NCBI GenBank assembly: GCA_020622165.1
Contig: JACNMN010000012.1
Coordinates: 62,001-126,000, forward strand
Direction of reading: 5' to 3'
Origin: Boseongicola sp. H5
GTDB lineage: Bacteria; Pseudomonadota; Alphaproteobacteria; Rhodobacterales; Rhodobacteraceae
DNA length: 64,000 nucleotides
Made by a program: the position numbers and the translations under genes. The notes beneath the pieces are model-generated. The model saw only the letters and a program-made list of their open reading frames with translations. It was not told the DNA's origin and made no database searches. This document shows, one piece after another, positions 9,054 through 18,317 of this stretch (the first letter of the stretch is position 1; each line of letters opens with the position of its first letter).

Positions 9054-9071
9054 TTTGCAACCGGTTGCAAA
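9054..9071. promoter_or_regulatory. LacI-family operator, copy 2 (18-bp perfect palindrome)
   Basis: TTTGCAACCGGTTGCAAA is perfectly palindromic over 18 bp and contains the same 16-bp core as 4601-4616. It sits in the 191-bp divergent region between the LacI-family gene (start 8969) and the sugar-binding protein gene (start 9161). Confidence 0.88.
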
Positions 9072-9160
9072 GTGGCGCGATTCGTGGTTACGATTTCGCC
9101 AAGGCGGAGAAAACCGCGAATGCCCGTGTCCGCCGGCGGGGAAACTCTTGGGAGGAACCA

Positions 9161-10111
9161 ATGACATCATTTCTGAAAACGGCCGCGATGACCGCACTTG
9201 TCGCCGCAGCGCCGCTTCTGGCAGCCGGTCAGGCCGCCGCCGAAGGAGAACGCTATGTTCTGGTCAGCCATGCGCCCGACAGCGACAGCTGGTGGAACAC
9301 GATCCGCAACGCACTGGCGCTGGCGGGTGAGCAGATGGGCGTCGAGGTGGAGTACCGCAACCCGCCCACCGGCGACATCGCCGATATGGCGCGCATCATC
9401 GAACAGGCCACCGCGTCGGGCCCCGACGGCATCATCACCACGCTGGCGGATTTCGATGTGCTCTCCGGCCCGATCCGGGCCGCCGTGGACAGCGGGGTGG
9501 ATGTGATCATCATGAATTCCGGCACCCCGGAACAGGCCGCCGAAGTGGGCGCGCTGATGTATGTGGGACAGCCCGAATACGATGCGGGACTGGCCGCGGG
9601 CCAGCGGGCCGCGCGGGACGGGGTGACCTCCTTCCTTTGCGTGAACCACGTTATCTCCAACCCGGTCGTCGCGGAGCGTTGCCAGGGCTTTGCCGACGGT
9701 CTGGGCGTGGATCTGGGCGACTCGATGATCGACAGCGGCACCGACCCGTCGGAAATCCAGAACCGGGTTTTGGCCTATCTGAACGCCAATCCCGACACCG
9801 ACGCGATCCTGACACTCGGGCCGACCTCGGCAGACCCGACCATTCTGGCGCTGGAAAGCAACGGCATGGCCGGCGACATCTATTTCGGCACCTTCGATCT
9901 GGGCGATAACATCGTTGAGGCGATCCGCGATGGCGTCATCGAATGGGGTATCGACCAGCAGCCCTTCCTGCAGGCCTATCTGCCGGTTGTCGTGCTGACG
10001 AACTACCACCGTTACGGCGTGCTGCCGGGCAACAACATCAACTCCGGCCCCGGCTTCATCACCGCAGACGGTCTGGAACTGGTTGAAGAGTTCGCCGGCG
10101 AGTTCCGCTGA
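9161..10111 (+). CDS. Sugar/inositol ABC transporter periplasmic binding protein
   Basis: 316 aa with an N-terminal Sec signal peptide ending around AAGQAAAEGE. The mature protein has the ribose/galactose-type periplasmic binding fold (Peripla_BP_4), starting RYVLVSHAPDSDSWWNTIR. A strong GGGAGGAA ribosome-binding site precedes ATG 9161. It heads a three-gene ABC operon under the operator at 9054-9071. Given the shared operator with iolD, the ligand is probably myo-inositol or a related cyclitol; ribose or xylose-like sugars cannot be excluded from sequence. Confidence 0.87.
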   Translation: MTSFLKTAAMTALVAAAPLLAAGQAAAEGERYVLVSHAPDSDSWWNTIRNALALAGEQMGVEVEYRNPPTGDIADMARIIEQATASGPDGIITTLADFDVLSGPIRAAVDSGVDVIIMNSGTPEQAAEVGALMYVGQPEYDAGLAAGQRAARDGVTSFLCVNHVISNPVVAERCQGFADGLGVDLGDSMIDSGTDPSEIQNRVLAYLNANPDTDAILTLGPTSADPTILALESNGMAGDIYFGTFDLGDNIVEAIRDGVIEWGIDQQPFLQAYLPVVVLTNYHRYGVLPGNNINSGPGFITADGLELVEEFAGEFR

Positions 10112-10127
10112 GCGGCCAAGGGCCTGA

Positions 10128-10157
10128 TGGCGCGGCGACGGGTGGGTTGTCGCGCCA
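10128..10157 (+). promoter_or_regulatory. Intercistronic hairpin between binding-protein and permease genes
   Basis: TGGCG/CGCCA and CGAC/GTCG arms, separated on the left arm by a CGG bulge, form a 9-bp hairpin 16 bp after the binding-protein stop, followed by TTTCT. Its position fits a partial terminator or 3' mRNA stabiliser. Confidence 0.5.
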
Positions 10158-10185
10158 TTTCTGACACGGGAAGGGGGAGGAAGAG

Positions 10186-11298
10186 ATGTCCGACACGGCA
10201 ACAGGAGACGAACGCGTCAAGGAAATGTCGGGGTTCAGAAAGGCCCTGATCCGTCCCGAACTGGGCGGGATCGTCGGCACCGTCGCGGTATTCACCTTCT
10301 TTCTGCTCTTTGCCGCCGACAGCGGCATGTTCAATGCGCAGGGCATCATGAACTGGTCCACGGTTTCGGCGCAGTTCATGATCATCGCGGTCGGTGCCTG
10401 CATGTTGATGATCGCCGGCGAGTTCGACCTCTCCGTCGGCTCGATGATCGGGTTCGCGGGCATGTCCATCGCGATTTTCTCGGTCACGCTGGGCTGGCCC
10501 GTCTGGATCGCGATCCTCACTACCTTCGCGCTCTGCATCTCGATCGGGGCGCTGAACGGCTACATCGTGATCAAGACCGGCCTGCCCAGTTTCATCGTGA
10601 CGCTCGCGGCGCTGTTCATCCTGCGCGGGTTCACCATCTTCTTTCCGCAGACCATCGAGCGGCGCACCATCATCGGCGGGATCGACGACGCCGCCGAAGG
10701 GGATTGGCTTGCGCCGTTTTTCGGAGGCGAGATCGGACAGCCGATTTTCGTCTGGCTCGCCGATCTAGGCCTGATCGACGTGTTCGAAAGGGGCAATCGG
10801 GCGGGCGAGCCGGTGATCGACGGCATTCCAATGCTGATCGTATGGGCCATCGCGCTGGTGATTTTCGGGCATATCGTGCTGACCCGCACCCGGTTCGGCA
10901 ACTGGATCTTTGCCGCGGGCGGCGATGCGCAGGCGGCGCGCTATGTCGGCGTACCGGTGAACCGCGTGAAGATCTTGATGTTCATGTTCACGGCCTTTTG
11001 CGCAACCGTCTTCGCCACTTGCCAAGTGATGGAGTTCGGGTCCGCCGGGGCCGATCGGGGCGTTCTGAAAGAGTTCGAGGCGATCATCGCGGTGGTGATC
11101 GGCGGCGCGCTTCTGACTGGCGGCTACGGTTCGGTCGTGGGCGCCGCTCTGGGCGCGCTGATCTTCGGCGTGGTGCAGCAGGGGCTGTTCTTTGCCGGCG
11201 TCGAATCGAGCCTGTTCCGGGTCTTTCTGGGCGTCATCCTGCTCTTCGCGGTGATCCTGAACACCTATATTCGCCGCATCATCACGGGGGAGCGTTGA
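10186..11298 (+). CDS. Sugar ABC transporter permease (RbsC/FrcC-type)
   Basis: Inner-membrane permease of 370 aa, BPD_transp_2 family. Multiple hydrophobic segments run through the protein, with the conserved [12 protein letters not shown] segment and the late [15 protein letters not shown] region characteristic of ribose-type permeases. An unusually strong GGGGGAGGAAGAG ribosome-binding site precedes ATG 10186. An insert of about 60 residues around 10640-10830 (between two membrane segments, containing the IDDAAEGDW and VFERGNRAG stretches) makes it longer than the typical 320-330 aa permease. Part of the inositol-locus transporter. Confidence 0.88.
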   Translation: MSDTATGDERVKEMSGFRKALIRPELGGIVGTVAVFTFFLLFAADSGMFNAQGIMNWSTVSAQFMIIAVGACMLMIAGEFDLSVGSMIGFAGMSIAIFSVTLGWPVWIAILTTFALCISIGALNGYIVIKTGLPSFIVTLAALFILRGFTIFFPQTIERRTIIGGIDDAAEGDWLAPFFGGEIGQPIFVWLADLGLIDVFERGNRAGEPVIDGIPMLIVWAIALVIFGHIVLTRTRFGNWIFAAGGDAQAARYVGVPVNRVKILMFMFTAFCATVFATCQVMEFGSAGADRGVLKEFEAIIAVVIGGALLTGGYGSVVGAALGALIFGVVQQGLFFAGVESSLFRVFLGVILLFAVILNTYIRRIITGER

Positions 11299-11299
11299 G

Positions 11300-12088
11300 A
11301 TGGCTACCGGACACGCACCCATCGTCGAAATGAAGAACATCGAGAAGCATTTCGGCTCGGTCATTGCGCTGAACGGCGTCACGGTGGAGGTCTATCCCGG
11401 CGAATGCCATTGCCTGTTGGGCGATAACGGCGCGGGGAAATCGACCTTCATCAAGACCATGTCGGGCGTTCACAAACCCACAAGAGGCGAGATCTTCTTC
11501 GAAGGCAAACCGATGCAGTTCGACGACCCCCGCGACGCGATCGCGGCGGGGATTGCAACGGTCTACCAGGATCTCGCGATGATCCCGCTGATGAGCGTCA
11601 GCCGCAATTTCTTCATGGGAAACGAACCGCTGCGCAGGATCGGGCCGATCAAGCTGTTCGATCATGAGCATGCGAACCGCGTGACCATGGACGAAATGAA
11701 GAAGATGGGCATCAACCTGCGGGGGCCGGATCAGGCGGTCGGCACGCTGTCCGGCGGCGAACGCCAGACGGTCGCGATTGCCCGGGCGGTCCATTTCGGG
11801 GCCAAGGTGCTGATCCTTGACGAACCGACAAGCGCGCTTGGCGTGCGGCAGACCGCCAATGTGCTGGCCACCGTGGACAAGGTGCGCAAGAAGGGCATCG
11901 CGGTGGTGTTCATCACCCATAATGTCCGCCATGCGATGGCGGTGGGCGACAGGTTCACGGTGTTGAACCGGGGCACCACGCTCGGCACCGCGCAACGCGG
12001 GCAGATCACGCCCGAAGAGCTGCAGGACATGATGGCCGGAGGACAGGAACTGGTCGCGCTGGAAGGCTCTCTCGGCGGAACGGTCTGA
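11300..12088 (+). CDS. Sugar ABC transporter ATP-binding protein (single-NBD type)
   Basis: ATPase subunit of 262 aa with Walker [10 protein letters not shown], signature LSGGERQ and Walker [13 protein letters not shown]. Most ribose/inositol-type ATPases (RbsA, MglA) are tandem two-domain proteins of about 500 aa; this one has a single nucleotide-binding domain like rhizobial FrcA, so it presumably works as a homodimer. It starts two bases after the permease stop, which implies translational coupling, and is the last gene of the operon. Confidence 0.9.
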   Translation: MATGHAPIVEMKNIEKHFGSVIALNGVTVEVYPGECHCLLGDNGAGKSTFIKTMSGVHKPTRGEIFFEGKPMQFDDPRDAIAAGIATVYQDLAMIPLMSVSRNFFMGNEPLRRIGPIKLFDHEHANRVTMDEMKKMGINLRGPDQAVGTLSGGERQTVAIARAVHFGAKVLILDEPTSALGVRQTANVLATVDKVRKKGIAVVFITHNVRHAMAVGDRFTVLNRGTTLGTAQRGQITPEELQDMMAGGQELVALEGSLGGTV

Positions 12089-12146
12089 CCCGGGACGCAG
12101 GACCGGCGCGGGCGTATCACCAAGACCCGCGCATCTGAAGCCGGTA

Positions 12147-12187
12147 CGCCCAAACCCCTGAAAACAGACATTTAGGGCGGTTTTTTT
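12147..12187 (+). terminator. Possible rho-independent terminator of the sugar ABC operon
   Basis: CGCCC (12147-12151) can pair with GGGCG (12175-12179), directly followed by G and seven Ts (12181-12187). The stem is short and the loop long, so it is weak, but it is correctly placed after the ATPase gene. Confidence 0.35.
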
Positions 12188-12253
12188 GTAGGAACCTTCT
12201 GGACCTGAAGGAGCCATCGGGCGATGCTTCCCCAAGGGACGGGGAGATCGGCA

Positions 12254-13687
12254 ATGACGGGACTGGCGCAGCATTACATCGCGGGGCTTTGGCGCGACGA
12301 TGGCGCACCCCCGCGCCCAAGCGTGAACCCCGCCGATGACACTCCGCTTGGCAGATACATCCCCGGCAACGCCGCGCTGGCCGATGAGGCGGCAACTGCG
12401 GCGCGGGCTGCGTTTGACGACGGCCTATGGGCGGCCTCCCCCCGGTTGCGGGCGCAGCTGCTGCATGAATTCGCGGACCGGCTTGCCGAGGCAAAGGATG
12501 ACATCGCGGATCTGGTCGTGGCCGAGAATGGCAAGCTCCGGTCCGAGGCGATGGGTGAAACCATGGCTGGCATCTCCGAGAGTCGGTACTATGCCGGGCT
12601 TGCGCGCAATATCCGGGGCTCGATGCAGGAAATGGCGCCGGGACAGATATCCCTGTTTCACCGGGAAGCGGCCGGAGTTGCCGGCATCATCGTGCCATGG
12701 AACGCGCCGGTCACGCTGTTGGTGCGATCGCTGGCCCCTGCACTGGCGGCGGGCTGTACGGCGGTAATCAAGCCCGCGGCGCAGACGCCTCTGGTGCATG
12801 CGCGGGTCATGCAATGCCTGGCCGAATGCCCCTCCCTGCCTGCGGGCGTGATCAATTCGGTCAATGAAAACGGGATCGAGGTTGGGCAGGCCATGGTCGC
12901 CTCGCCCCTGATCGACGTGATCAGTTTCACCGGGTCGAGCCGTACGGGGCGCAAGATCATGGAAGGTGCTGCGGCCACGTTGAAACGCGTCGGGCTGGAA
13001 CTGGGGGGCAAGGCGCCGTCGGTGATCTTCGAAGATGCCGATCTGGACCTGGCGGTGCGGCAATTGACCCACGGTTCGCTGGCGATTGCCGGTCAGATGT
13101 GTGCCGCCGCCGCGCGGTTTCTAGTCCACGACAGCGTCGCCGCGGATTTCGCGGAGCGGATGACGGCCGGATTGAAGGCGGTGCGCGTCGGCCCCGGCGC
13201 CGACCCGGCAAGCGGGATGGGTGCGCTGATCGACACGGCCAATCAGGTGCGCCTGATGCGACTGATCGAGCAGGCCGGCGACGAAGGACGGATGATGCTG
13301 AAAGGCGGGCCGCTGGAAACAGGCGCGTTCCTGACACCCACTCTCTTCGGGATCGACGATGTGCGCTCCCCGCTCGTGCAGGAGGAACTGTTCGGCCCGA
13401 TCATCTCTTTCGAGACGTTCGGGGACGAGGCCGAAGCGGTCGCCAAGGCCAATGCAACGGTCTACGGGCTGGCGGCCTCGGTCTTCACCCGCGACCATGC
13501 CCGCGCGATGCGGATGTCGCGGGCGATCCGGGCGGGCACGGTCTGGATCAACGCGCATCTGCGACTGTTCGCGGAGGCCGAAACGGGCGGCTACGGACAG
13601 TCGGGACTGGGCCGGTTGCATGGGCCCGAAGGCCTCCACGATTTTCTGGAAACCAAGCATATCTTCATGGAGCCCGGTGTCGCATGA
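12254..13687 (+). CDS. NAD(P)-dependent aldehyde dehydrogenase
   Basis: Classical ALDH-superfamily enzyme of 477 aa. The catalytic pair is intact: Glu249 in ELGGKAP and Cys283 in GQMCAAAAR, with the usual 34-residue spacing. The oxyanion segment PWNAPVTLL is also present. ATG 12254 follows GGGGAG and begins just before family homology. The stop overlaps the next start (ATGA), coupling it to an FAD hydroxylase. It likely oxidises an aldehyde produced in the pathway of this cluster; the substrate is unknown. Confidence 0.9.
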   Translation: MTGLAQHYIAGLWRDDGAPPRPSVNPADDTPLGRYIPGNAALADEAATAARAAFDDGLWAASPRLRAQLLHEFADRLAEAKDDIADLVVAENGKLRSEAMGETMAGISESRYYAGLARNIRGSMQEMAPGQISLFHREAAGVAGIIVPWNAPVTLLVRSLAPALAAGCTAVIKPAAQTPLVHARVMQCLAECPSLPAGVINSVNENGIEVGQAMVASPLIDVISFTGSSRTGRKIMEGAAATLKRVGLELGGKAPSVIFEDADLDLAVRQLTHGSLAIAGQMCAAAARFLVHDSVAADFAERMTAGLKAVRVGPGADPASGMGALIDTANQVRLMRLIEQAGDEGRMMLKGGPLETGAFLTPTLFGIDDVRSPLVQEELFGPIISFETFGDEAEAVAKANATVYGLAASVFTRDHARAMRMSRAIRAGTVWINAHLRLFAEAETGGYGQSGLGRLHGPEGLHDFLETKHIFMEPGVA

Positions 13688-15258
13688 CCCGGCATGATGT
13701 GATCATCGTCGGGGGCGGCCCGGTGGGCATGGGGCTGGCCATCGATCTGGGTCAGCGCGGACTGCGTGTCGCGGTGGTGGAGCGCCATGTTGCGCCGCAG
13801 CCGATCCCGAAAGGCCAGAACCTGACGCAGCGAACGCTGGAAAACATCGATGCGTGGGGCTGCGAGCCCGAGTTGCGCGCGGCCCGCGTGGTGCCCCGCG
13901 GCGTGGCCAATGGCGGCTTGGTGACCTATGGCGCGCTGTTGAGCGATTACCATTACGACTGGTTCCCGCGGGAAAAGGTGCAGCCCTTCTACGGGCAGGC
14001 GCTGGACCGGTTGCCGCAATACGAGACCGAGCGGGTTCTGCGGGCCCGCGCCGCGCGTATCGGCGCCATCGACACGTTCTATGGCTGGTCTTTCGACGGG
14101 CTGTCGCAGGATGCCGACGGTGTGACGATCGGGATCGCCGAGCACAAGGGGGACGGCCGGCAGGTTCTGCGGGCCGCATTTGCGGTGGGCTGCGACGGCA
14201 GCCGATCGGCCACGCGCGATGCGGCGGAGATCACGCAGAGCCTGTCGGATCATGACCGGCGAATGGCGCTGCTGGTGTTCCGCTCCCCCGAATTGCATCG
14301 GCTATTGGGTGAGCGCTATGCGGAACGGTCGTTCTACAATGCGATCAGCCCGGAGCTGGATGGCTATTGGCTTTTTCTTGGGCGGGTGGATCTGGGCCGG
14401 GACTGGTTCTTTCACGCGCCGGTGCCCGACGGCACGACGGAGGAGACATTCGACGCGGCCGGGTTCCTGCACAAGGCCGTGGGCCGCCCGTTCGATCTGG
14501 AGATCACGCATACCGGGTTCTGGGATCTGCGCGTGGCGCTGGCCGATACCTATCGCAAGGGCCGCGTGTTCATCGCCGGCGATGCGGCCCATAGCCACCC
14601 GCCCTATGGCGGCTACGGGATCAATACCGGGTTCGAGGATGCGCGAAACCTGGGCTGGAAGCTGGCCGCGGCGTTGCAGGGCTGGGCCGGTGAACGGCTG
14701 CTGGACAGCTTTGATGCGGAACGCCGCCCGGTCTTTGCCTCCACCGCGCGCGATTTCATCGAACGGTTCATCAAGGAGGATCGGGCGTTTCTGGCGCGCT
14801 ACAGCCCCGAAAAGGACGAGGAGGCGTTCAGAAAAGCCTGGTTTGCCCGGCCCGAAGGCGCATCCGAGATCGTGGCGTTCGAGCCGCATTACGAAGGTTC
14901 CCCCATCGTGGCGGGGCCGGGCCATCCGGGTGCGCGGGGCGATCATCGGTTCGAGGCGCGCGCGGGGCATCATCTGGCCCCCCGCGGGCTGAGCGACGGG
15001 CGCACCACCTATGACGCCCTGGGAACGGGTTTCACCCTTCTGGCCTTTGATCGGCCGGGACTGGCAGGCGAAATGGCGACGGCCGCCGCCGAGCTCTCCG
15101 TGCCGCTGACGGTGGTGACCGACAGCTATGCGGATGAACGGCTGGATTATGCCGCGCGCGCCATTCTGGTCAGGCCAGACGGGTTCGTGGCCTGGGCCGG
15201 CGACGACGTCGAAGATCCCGGAGCGATGCTGGCGATGGCGGTCGGACGCGCGGTCTAG
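13684..15258 (+). CDS. FAD-dependent aromatic-type hydroxylase (MhpA/PHBH-like flavin monooxygenase)
   Basis: Class A flavoprotein monooxygenase of 524 aa. It starts with the FAD-binding GxGxxG region VGGGPVGMGLA, and the second FAD motif VFIAGDAAHSHPPYGGYG with the following NTGFEDARNLGWKL is textbook. The C-terminal approximately 130 residues resemble the thioredoxin-like tail of phenol/hydroxyphenylpropionate hydroxylases. ATG 13684 overlaps the upstream ALDH stop. Such enzymes hydroxylate phenolic or heteroaromatic rings with NAD(P)H and O2. Its stop is interlocked with the stop of the convergent tandem-OsmC gene in one CTAG. Confidence 0.87.
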   Translation: MTRHDVIIVGGGPVGMGLAIDLGQRGLRVAVVERHVAPQPIPKGQNLTQRTLENIDAWGCEPELRAARVVPRGVANGGLVTYGALLSDYHYDWFPREKVQPFYGQALDRLPQYETERVLRARAARIGAIDTFYGWSFDGLSQDADGVTIGIAEHKGDGRQVLRAAFAVGCDGSRSATRDAAEITQSLSDHDRRMALLVFRSPELHRLLGERYAERSFYNAISPELDGYWLFLGRVDLGRDWFFHAPVPDGTTEETFDAAGFLHKAVGRPFDLEITHTGFWDLRVALADTYRKGRVFIAGDAAHSHPPYGGYGINTGFEDARNLGWKLAAALQGWAGERLLDSFDAERRPVFASTARDFIERFIKEDRAFLARYSPEKDEEAFRKAWFARPEGASEIVAFEPHYEGSPIVAGPGHPGARGDHRFEARAGHHLAPRGLSDGRTTYDALGTGFTLLAFDRPGLAGEMATAAAELSVPLTVVTDSYADERLDYAARAILVRPDGFVAWAGDDVEDPGAMLAMAVGRAV

Positions 15259-16445
15259 ACCCGGGTGATCTTCAGCTTGGTCTTCAGATCGGTGCGGCAG
15301 AACGCATGCAGGAAACAGGTCCGCTCGGACACGTCCAGCATGTCGCGAGCGACCTCGTCGGCTTCGCTGGTTACAAGATGCACATGGGTTTCGACCGGAT
15401 CGGCCGTACCCGCCTTGCCGGTGCCGCCCGACGCCCCGCCAAGGGAAAAATGCGTATCCTGCACGATGGAATAGCTTGGCAGATCGAGGTTCTCCATCGA
15501 AGCCATACGCCCGAACTGGGTCATGAAGCAAAAGCCGATCCCGGCGGAAATGAAGCTGACCGCATCGGGCGCCCGCCCCTGTCCGCCGGCCACCGGCGCC
15601 TCTTCGCTCAGAAAGCGGAAGACGCTGCCATGGGGGCTGTAGAGCCGTTGTTCGATCTCCTTGATCCCGTCGTCGCGCAGCGTGCAGATCGCACCGGGGT
15701 TCAACGTGCGGTCCTGTTCGTCGGTCAGGCTGGTTGCGGCGCCCGAGGTCCCGCCACGGACCTTCTTCGCCGGCGTCATGCCAAGCCGCTCGATCAGGGT
15801 CAGGTCGGTGGGCGCGGGCACCGGGTCGGCACCCGCCGGGCCGGGGACGGGCGCGCCATTGAGCTGTTTCGCCTCGGCGGTGGGGATCTGCACGCCGTTT
15901 CGTGTCAGCGTGAACAGGCTGTCGAGCTTGCCCCGCATCAGCCCGTTCAGCGGCGAGGCATGCACTGCATTGCTCAACAACTCGGCCAGCGCGCCGTCCT
16001 GCAGATCGCAATCGACCTGCACTTCCAGCTCCACGGGAAGCGCGCCGCCGGTCATCGTGCGTTGCCGCATGGAGCCCTTCATGGTGTAGAAATTGTCCTG
16101 GATCAGCCGCAGCTTGCGCAACGCGACCCCCTCCCGCGTCGCCAGTGCGGTAATCTCGTTCATGTAACTCGCGATCATGCCGGTGGTGAGAAAGGCCAAC
16201 GGGCACGGGGCGGCGTCGTGGCCGTTCAGATAGGCCCCCTCATCCGAGACCAGCCGCCACATGAGCCCGGAACGCGCCGAGATCACCAGCGCCTCCTTCT
16301 GAAACCCGGACAGCGACCGGACCCAGCATCGCACCGCGTCGCCCAGACGCAAGGCGGGCGGTGCGAGACCCACATCGCCGGGATTGGCAACGCCGAAGAA
16401 CGGCGCGGTGTCGCTTGCGGCGATGATGTTTTCACCCAGTTTCAT
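15255..16445 (-). CDS. Tandem OsmC-domain protein (N-terminal domain with Cys-to-Ser changes)
   Basis: 396 aa, twice the usual OsmC/Ohr length. I read two OsmC-like domains: residues about 45-185 and 255-396, joined by a Pro/Ala-rich linker. The C-terminal domain keeps both expected cysteines, Cys306 (GIGFCFM) and Cys377 (RTCFLHAF). Aligning the two halves by eye places Ser93 and Ser164 at those positions in the N-terminal domain, so only the second domain should have the thiol peroxidase couple. A GGGAG site precedes the ATG. It lies 30 bp downstream of a TRAP operon in the same orientation. Role unknown: detoxification of a peroxide or another reactive intermediate, or a non-redox binding function. 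Confidence 0.72.
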   Translation of the reverse strand: MKLGENIIAASDTAPFFGVANPGDVGLAPPALRLGDAVRCWVRSLSGFQKEALVISARSGLMWRLVSDEGAYLNGHDAAPCPLAFLTTGMIASYMNEITALATREGVALRKLRLIQDNFYTMKGSMRQRTMTGGALPVELEVQVDCDLQDGALAELLSNAVHASPLNGLMRGKLDSLFTLTRNGVQIPTAEAKQLNGAPVPGPAGADPVPAPTDLTLIERLGMTPAKKVRGGTSGAATSLTDEQDRTLNPGAICTLRDDGIKEIEQRLYSPHGSVFRFLSEEAPVAGGQGRAPDAVSFISAGIGFCFMTQFGRMASMENLDLPSYSIVQDTHFSLGGASGGTGKAGTADPVETHVHLVTSEADEVARDMLDVSERTCFLHAFCRTDLKTKLKITRV

Positions 16446-16475
16446 ATCTCAACTCCCTGATGGAACGCCGAGGCC

Positions 16476-17780
16476 CTAGCCGAACATGGTTTGCGGCAGG
16501 AGCAGCGCGATTTGCGGAAAGACCACGATCAGGATCACGGCCAGCAGCATGGCAAACCAGAACGGCCAGATGCCACGGAATATGGTGTTCAGCGGAACCC
16601 CCGGCGCGATGCCCTTGACGACGAAGACATTCACACCCACCGGTGGCGAGATCAGGCCCATCTCCAGGCAGATCACCATCAGTACGCCGAACCAGATCAT
16701 GTCCACGCCCAGCGGCTCGATGATCGGCTGCACAAGCGGCACGGTCAGCACGAGGATTGCGAAGCCGTCCATGAACATGCCCAGAATGATGAAGATCAGC
16801 AGGAACATCAGCACCACCTGCATGCCTGTGAAGCCCTGCGCCTCGACCCAGAGGGACAGATCGTAGGTGACGCCGGAAAAACCGATGAAGCTCTTGAACA
16901 CGAATGCGCCGAAAAGGATCAAGAAGACCGTGCCGGTGGATTTGAGCGTGCTGGTGAAGACCTCGACCAGATTGGCGCGCGTCAACTGGCCCCGGAAGGC
17001 GGTGATCACGAAGGCCAGCGCGGCGCCCACTCCGGCCGCCTCCACCGCCGAGAAGACGCCCAGATAGATGCCGCCGATGGTGATGACGATGATGCTGACA
17101 ATGGCAGACGCGCGGCGCATCGCCTGAAACCGTTCCCTCAGCGGCACGATCGCGGCGCCGCGGGGTGCCTTTTCGGGATTGCGCAGCACGACCAGCCAGA
17201 TCGCGACGACAAAAAGCGCGGTCAGCATCAGGCCCGGGATCACCCCGGCCATGAAAAGCTGTCCGATGCTTTCTTCTGTCAGGATGGCGTAGATCACGAA
17301 CCCCGCCGAGGGCGGGATGAGGATACCAAGGGTGCCGCCCGCGGCGATGGAGCCTGTGGCCAGACCATTGTCGTAATTGTAGCGCTGCATTTCCGGCAGG
17401 CTGACGCGACCCATGGTAAGTGCGGCGGCCAGAGACGACCCAGACAGCGCCGAAAACCCCGCACAACCCACCACCGTGGCCGAGGCCAGCCCGCCCTTCA
17501 GATGGCCAAGCCAGCTATGGGCCGCCGAATAAAGATCCCGACTCATGCCCGAGACGCCGGCAAGGTTGCCCATCAACACGAAAAGCGGAATGATCGTGAG
17601 CGGGTAGTTCGATGCCTCGTTGAAGATTTCGCCCGCAAGTTTCGGGATCGCCGCGCGTTCGCGGATCGCATAAATGCCGATTGTGCCGACCAGCATCATC
17701 GAGATGCCCACCGGCATACGGATCACCAGACAGGCGAACAGGGCGATGAAGCCGACAAGCGCGATCAGGCTTCCGTCCAT
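16476..17780 (-). CDS. dctM: TRAP transporter large permease (DctM)
   Basis: Inner-membrane TRAP-T large subunit of 434 aa with about a dozen hydrophobic segments. Family landmarks include VIRMPVGISMMLVG near the N-terminus, GGTLGILIPPS in the middle and LISPPVGVNVFVVKG near the C-terminus. Its start overlaps the dctQ stop by one base (TGATG). With the small permease and the DctP protein upstream it forms a Na+-coupled uptake system, probably for an organic acid. Confidence 0.93.
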   Translation of the reverse strand: MDGSLIALVGFIALFACLVIRMPVGISMMLVGTIGIYAIRERAAIPKLAGEIFNEASNYPLTIIPLFVLMGNLAGVSGMSRDLYSAAHSWLGHLKGGLASATVVGCAGFSALSGSSLAAALTMGRVSLPEMQRYNYDNGLATGSIAAGGTLGILIPPSAGFVIYAILTEESIGQLFMAGVIPGLMLTALFVVAIWLVVLRNPEKAPRGAAIVPLRERFQAMRRASAIVSIIVITIGGIYLGVFSAVEAAGVGAALAFVITAFRGQLTRANLVEVFTSTLKSTGTVFLILFGAFVFKSFIGFSGVTYDLSLWVEAQGFTGMQVVLMFLLIFIILGMFMDGFAILVLTVPLVQPIIEPLGVDMIWFGVLMVICLEMGLISPPVGVNVFVVKGIAPGVPLNTIFRGIWPFWFAMLLAVILIVVFPQIALLLPQTMFG

Positions 17781-18310
17781 CAGTCAGCAATCTCGTTCGG
17801 GTCGTCGCCATCCAGATGGTAAAGACCGACAACAAGCTGGAGAAGCACATTCAGGGCGAAAAGGCCCATCGTGGCGGACAGGAAATAGTAGAACGGGCGA
17901 TGCACGATGGACATGTTGTTGGTGAGACAGGCACGTTCCGCGCCGCAGGCCTTGTCTGCCAGTGCATAGCTTGCCAGGGCCAGAATGCCAAAGGCCATCA
18001 GCCGCATCAGCGCGTCGGTGAACCGGGTCAGCCGACGACCCGCGACCATTCCGATCACGTTGACGGACACATGCGCCCCGTGACGCGCACCGTAACAGAC
18101 CGACGCGCCGGCCACGATGATCAGCGTCATGGTCGAGATGTCGCTGATCCCGAAAATCGGATCATTCAGGGCATAGCGCCAGAGCACCGCCGTCAGCGTG
18201 ACGAACATCAGCCCCAGAACGGCGAGCGCGCCCAGGATCGCCACCAGCCCGGACAGGCGCCCGAGCTGGCGATCGACCCATAGCAGGGTGGATGGTGTCT
18301 GGCGCGGCAC
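17780..18310 (-). CDS. dctQ: TRAP transporter small permease (DctQ)
   Basis: 176 aa with four predicted membrane segments, in the usual order dctP-dctQ-dctM. The start appears to be GTG at 18310, only 7 bp after the dctP stop, with no clear Shine-Dalgarno sequence, so translation probably depends on coupling to dctP. The conserved central part reads FVTLTAVLWRYALNDPIFG. Confidence 0.87.
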   Translation of the reverse strand: MPRQTPSTLLWVDRQLGRLSGLVAILGALAVLGLMFVTLTAVLWRYALNDPIFGISDISTMTLIIVAGASVCYGARHGAHVSVNVIGMVAGRRLTRFTDALMRLMAFGILALASYALADKACGAERACLTNNMSIVHRPFYYFLSATMGLFALNVLLQLVVGLYHLDGDDPNEIAD

Positions 18311-18317
18311 GGGGGGA

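Noticed and set aside
14302-16206. 634-residue minus-strand frame
   Set aside because: Overlaps the FAD hydroxylase and the tandem-OsmC gene in the wrong frame; Arg/Gly-rich with no motif.
16491-17822. 443-residue plus-strand frame rich in His, Asp and Gln
   Set aside because: Antisense of dctM; the composition is the reverse-complement image of hydrophobic codons.
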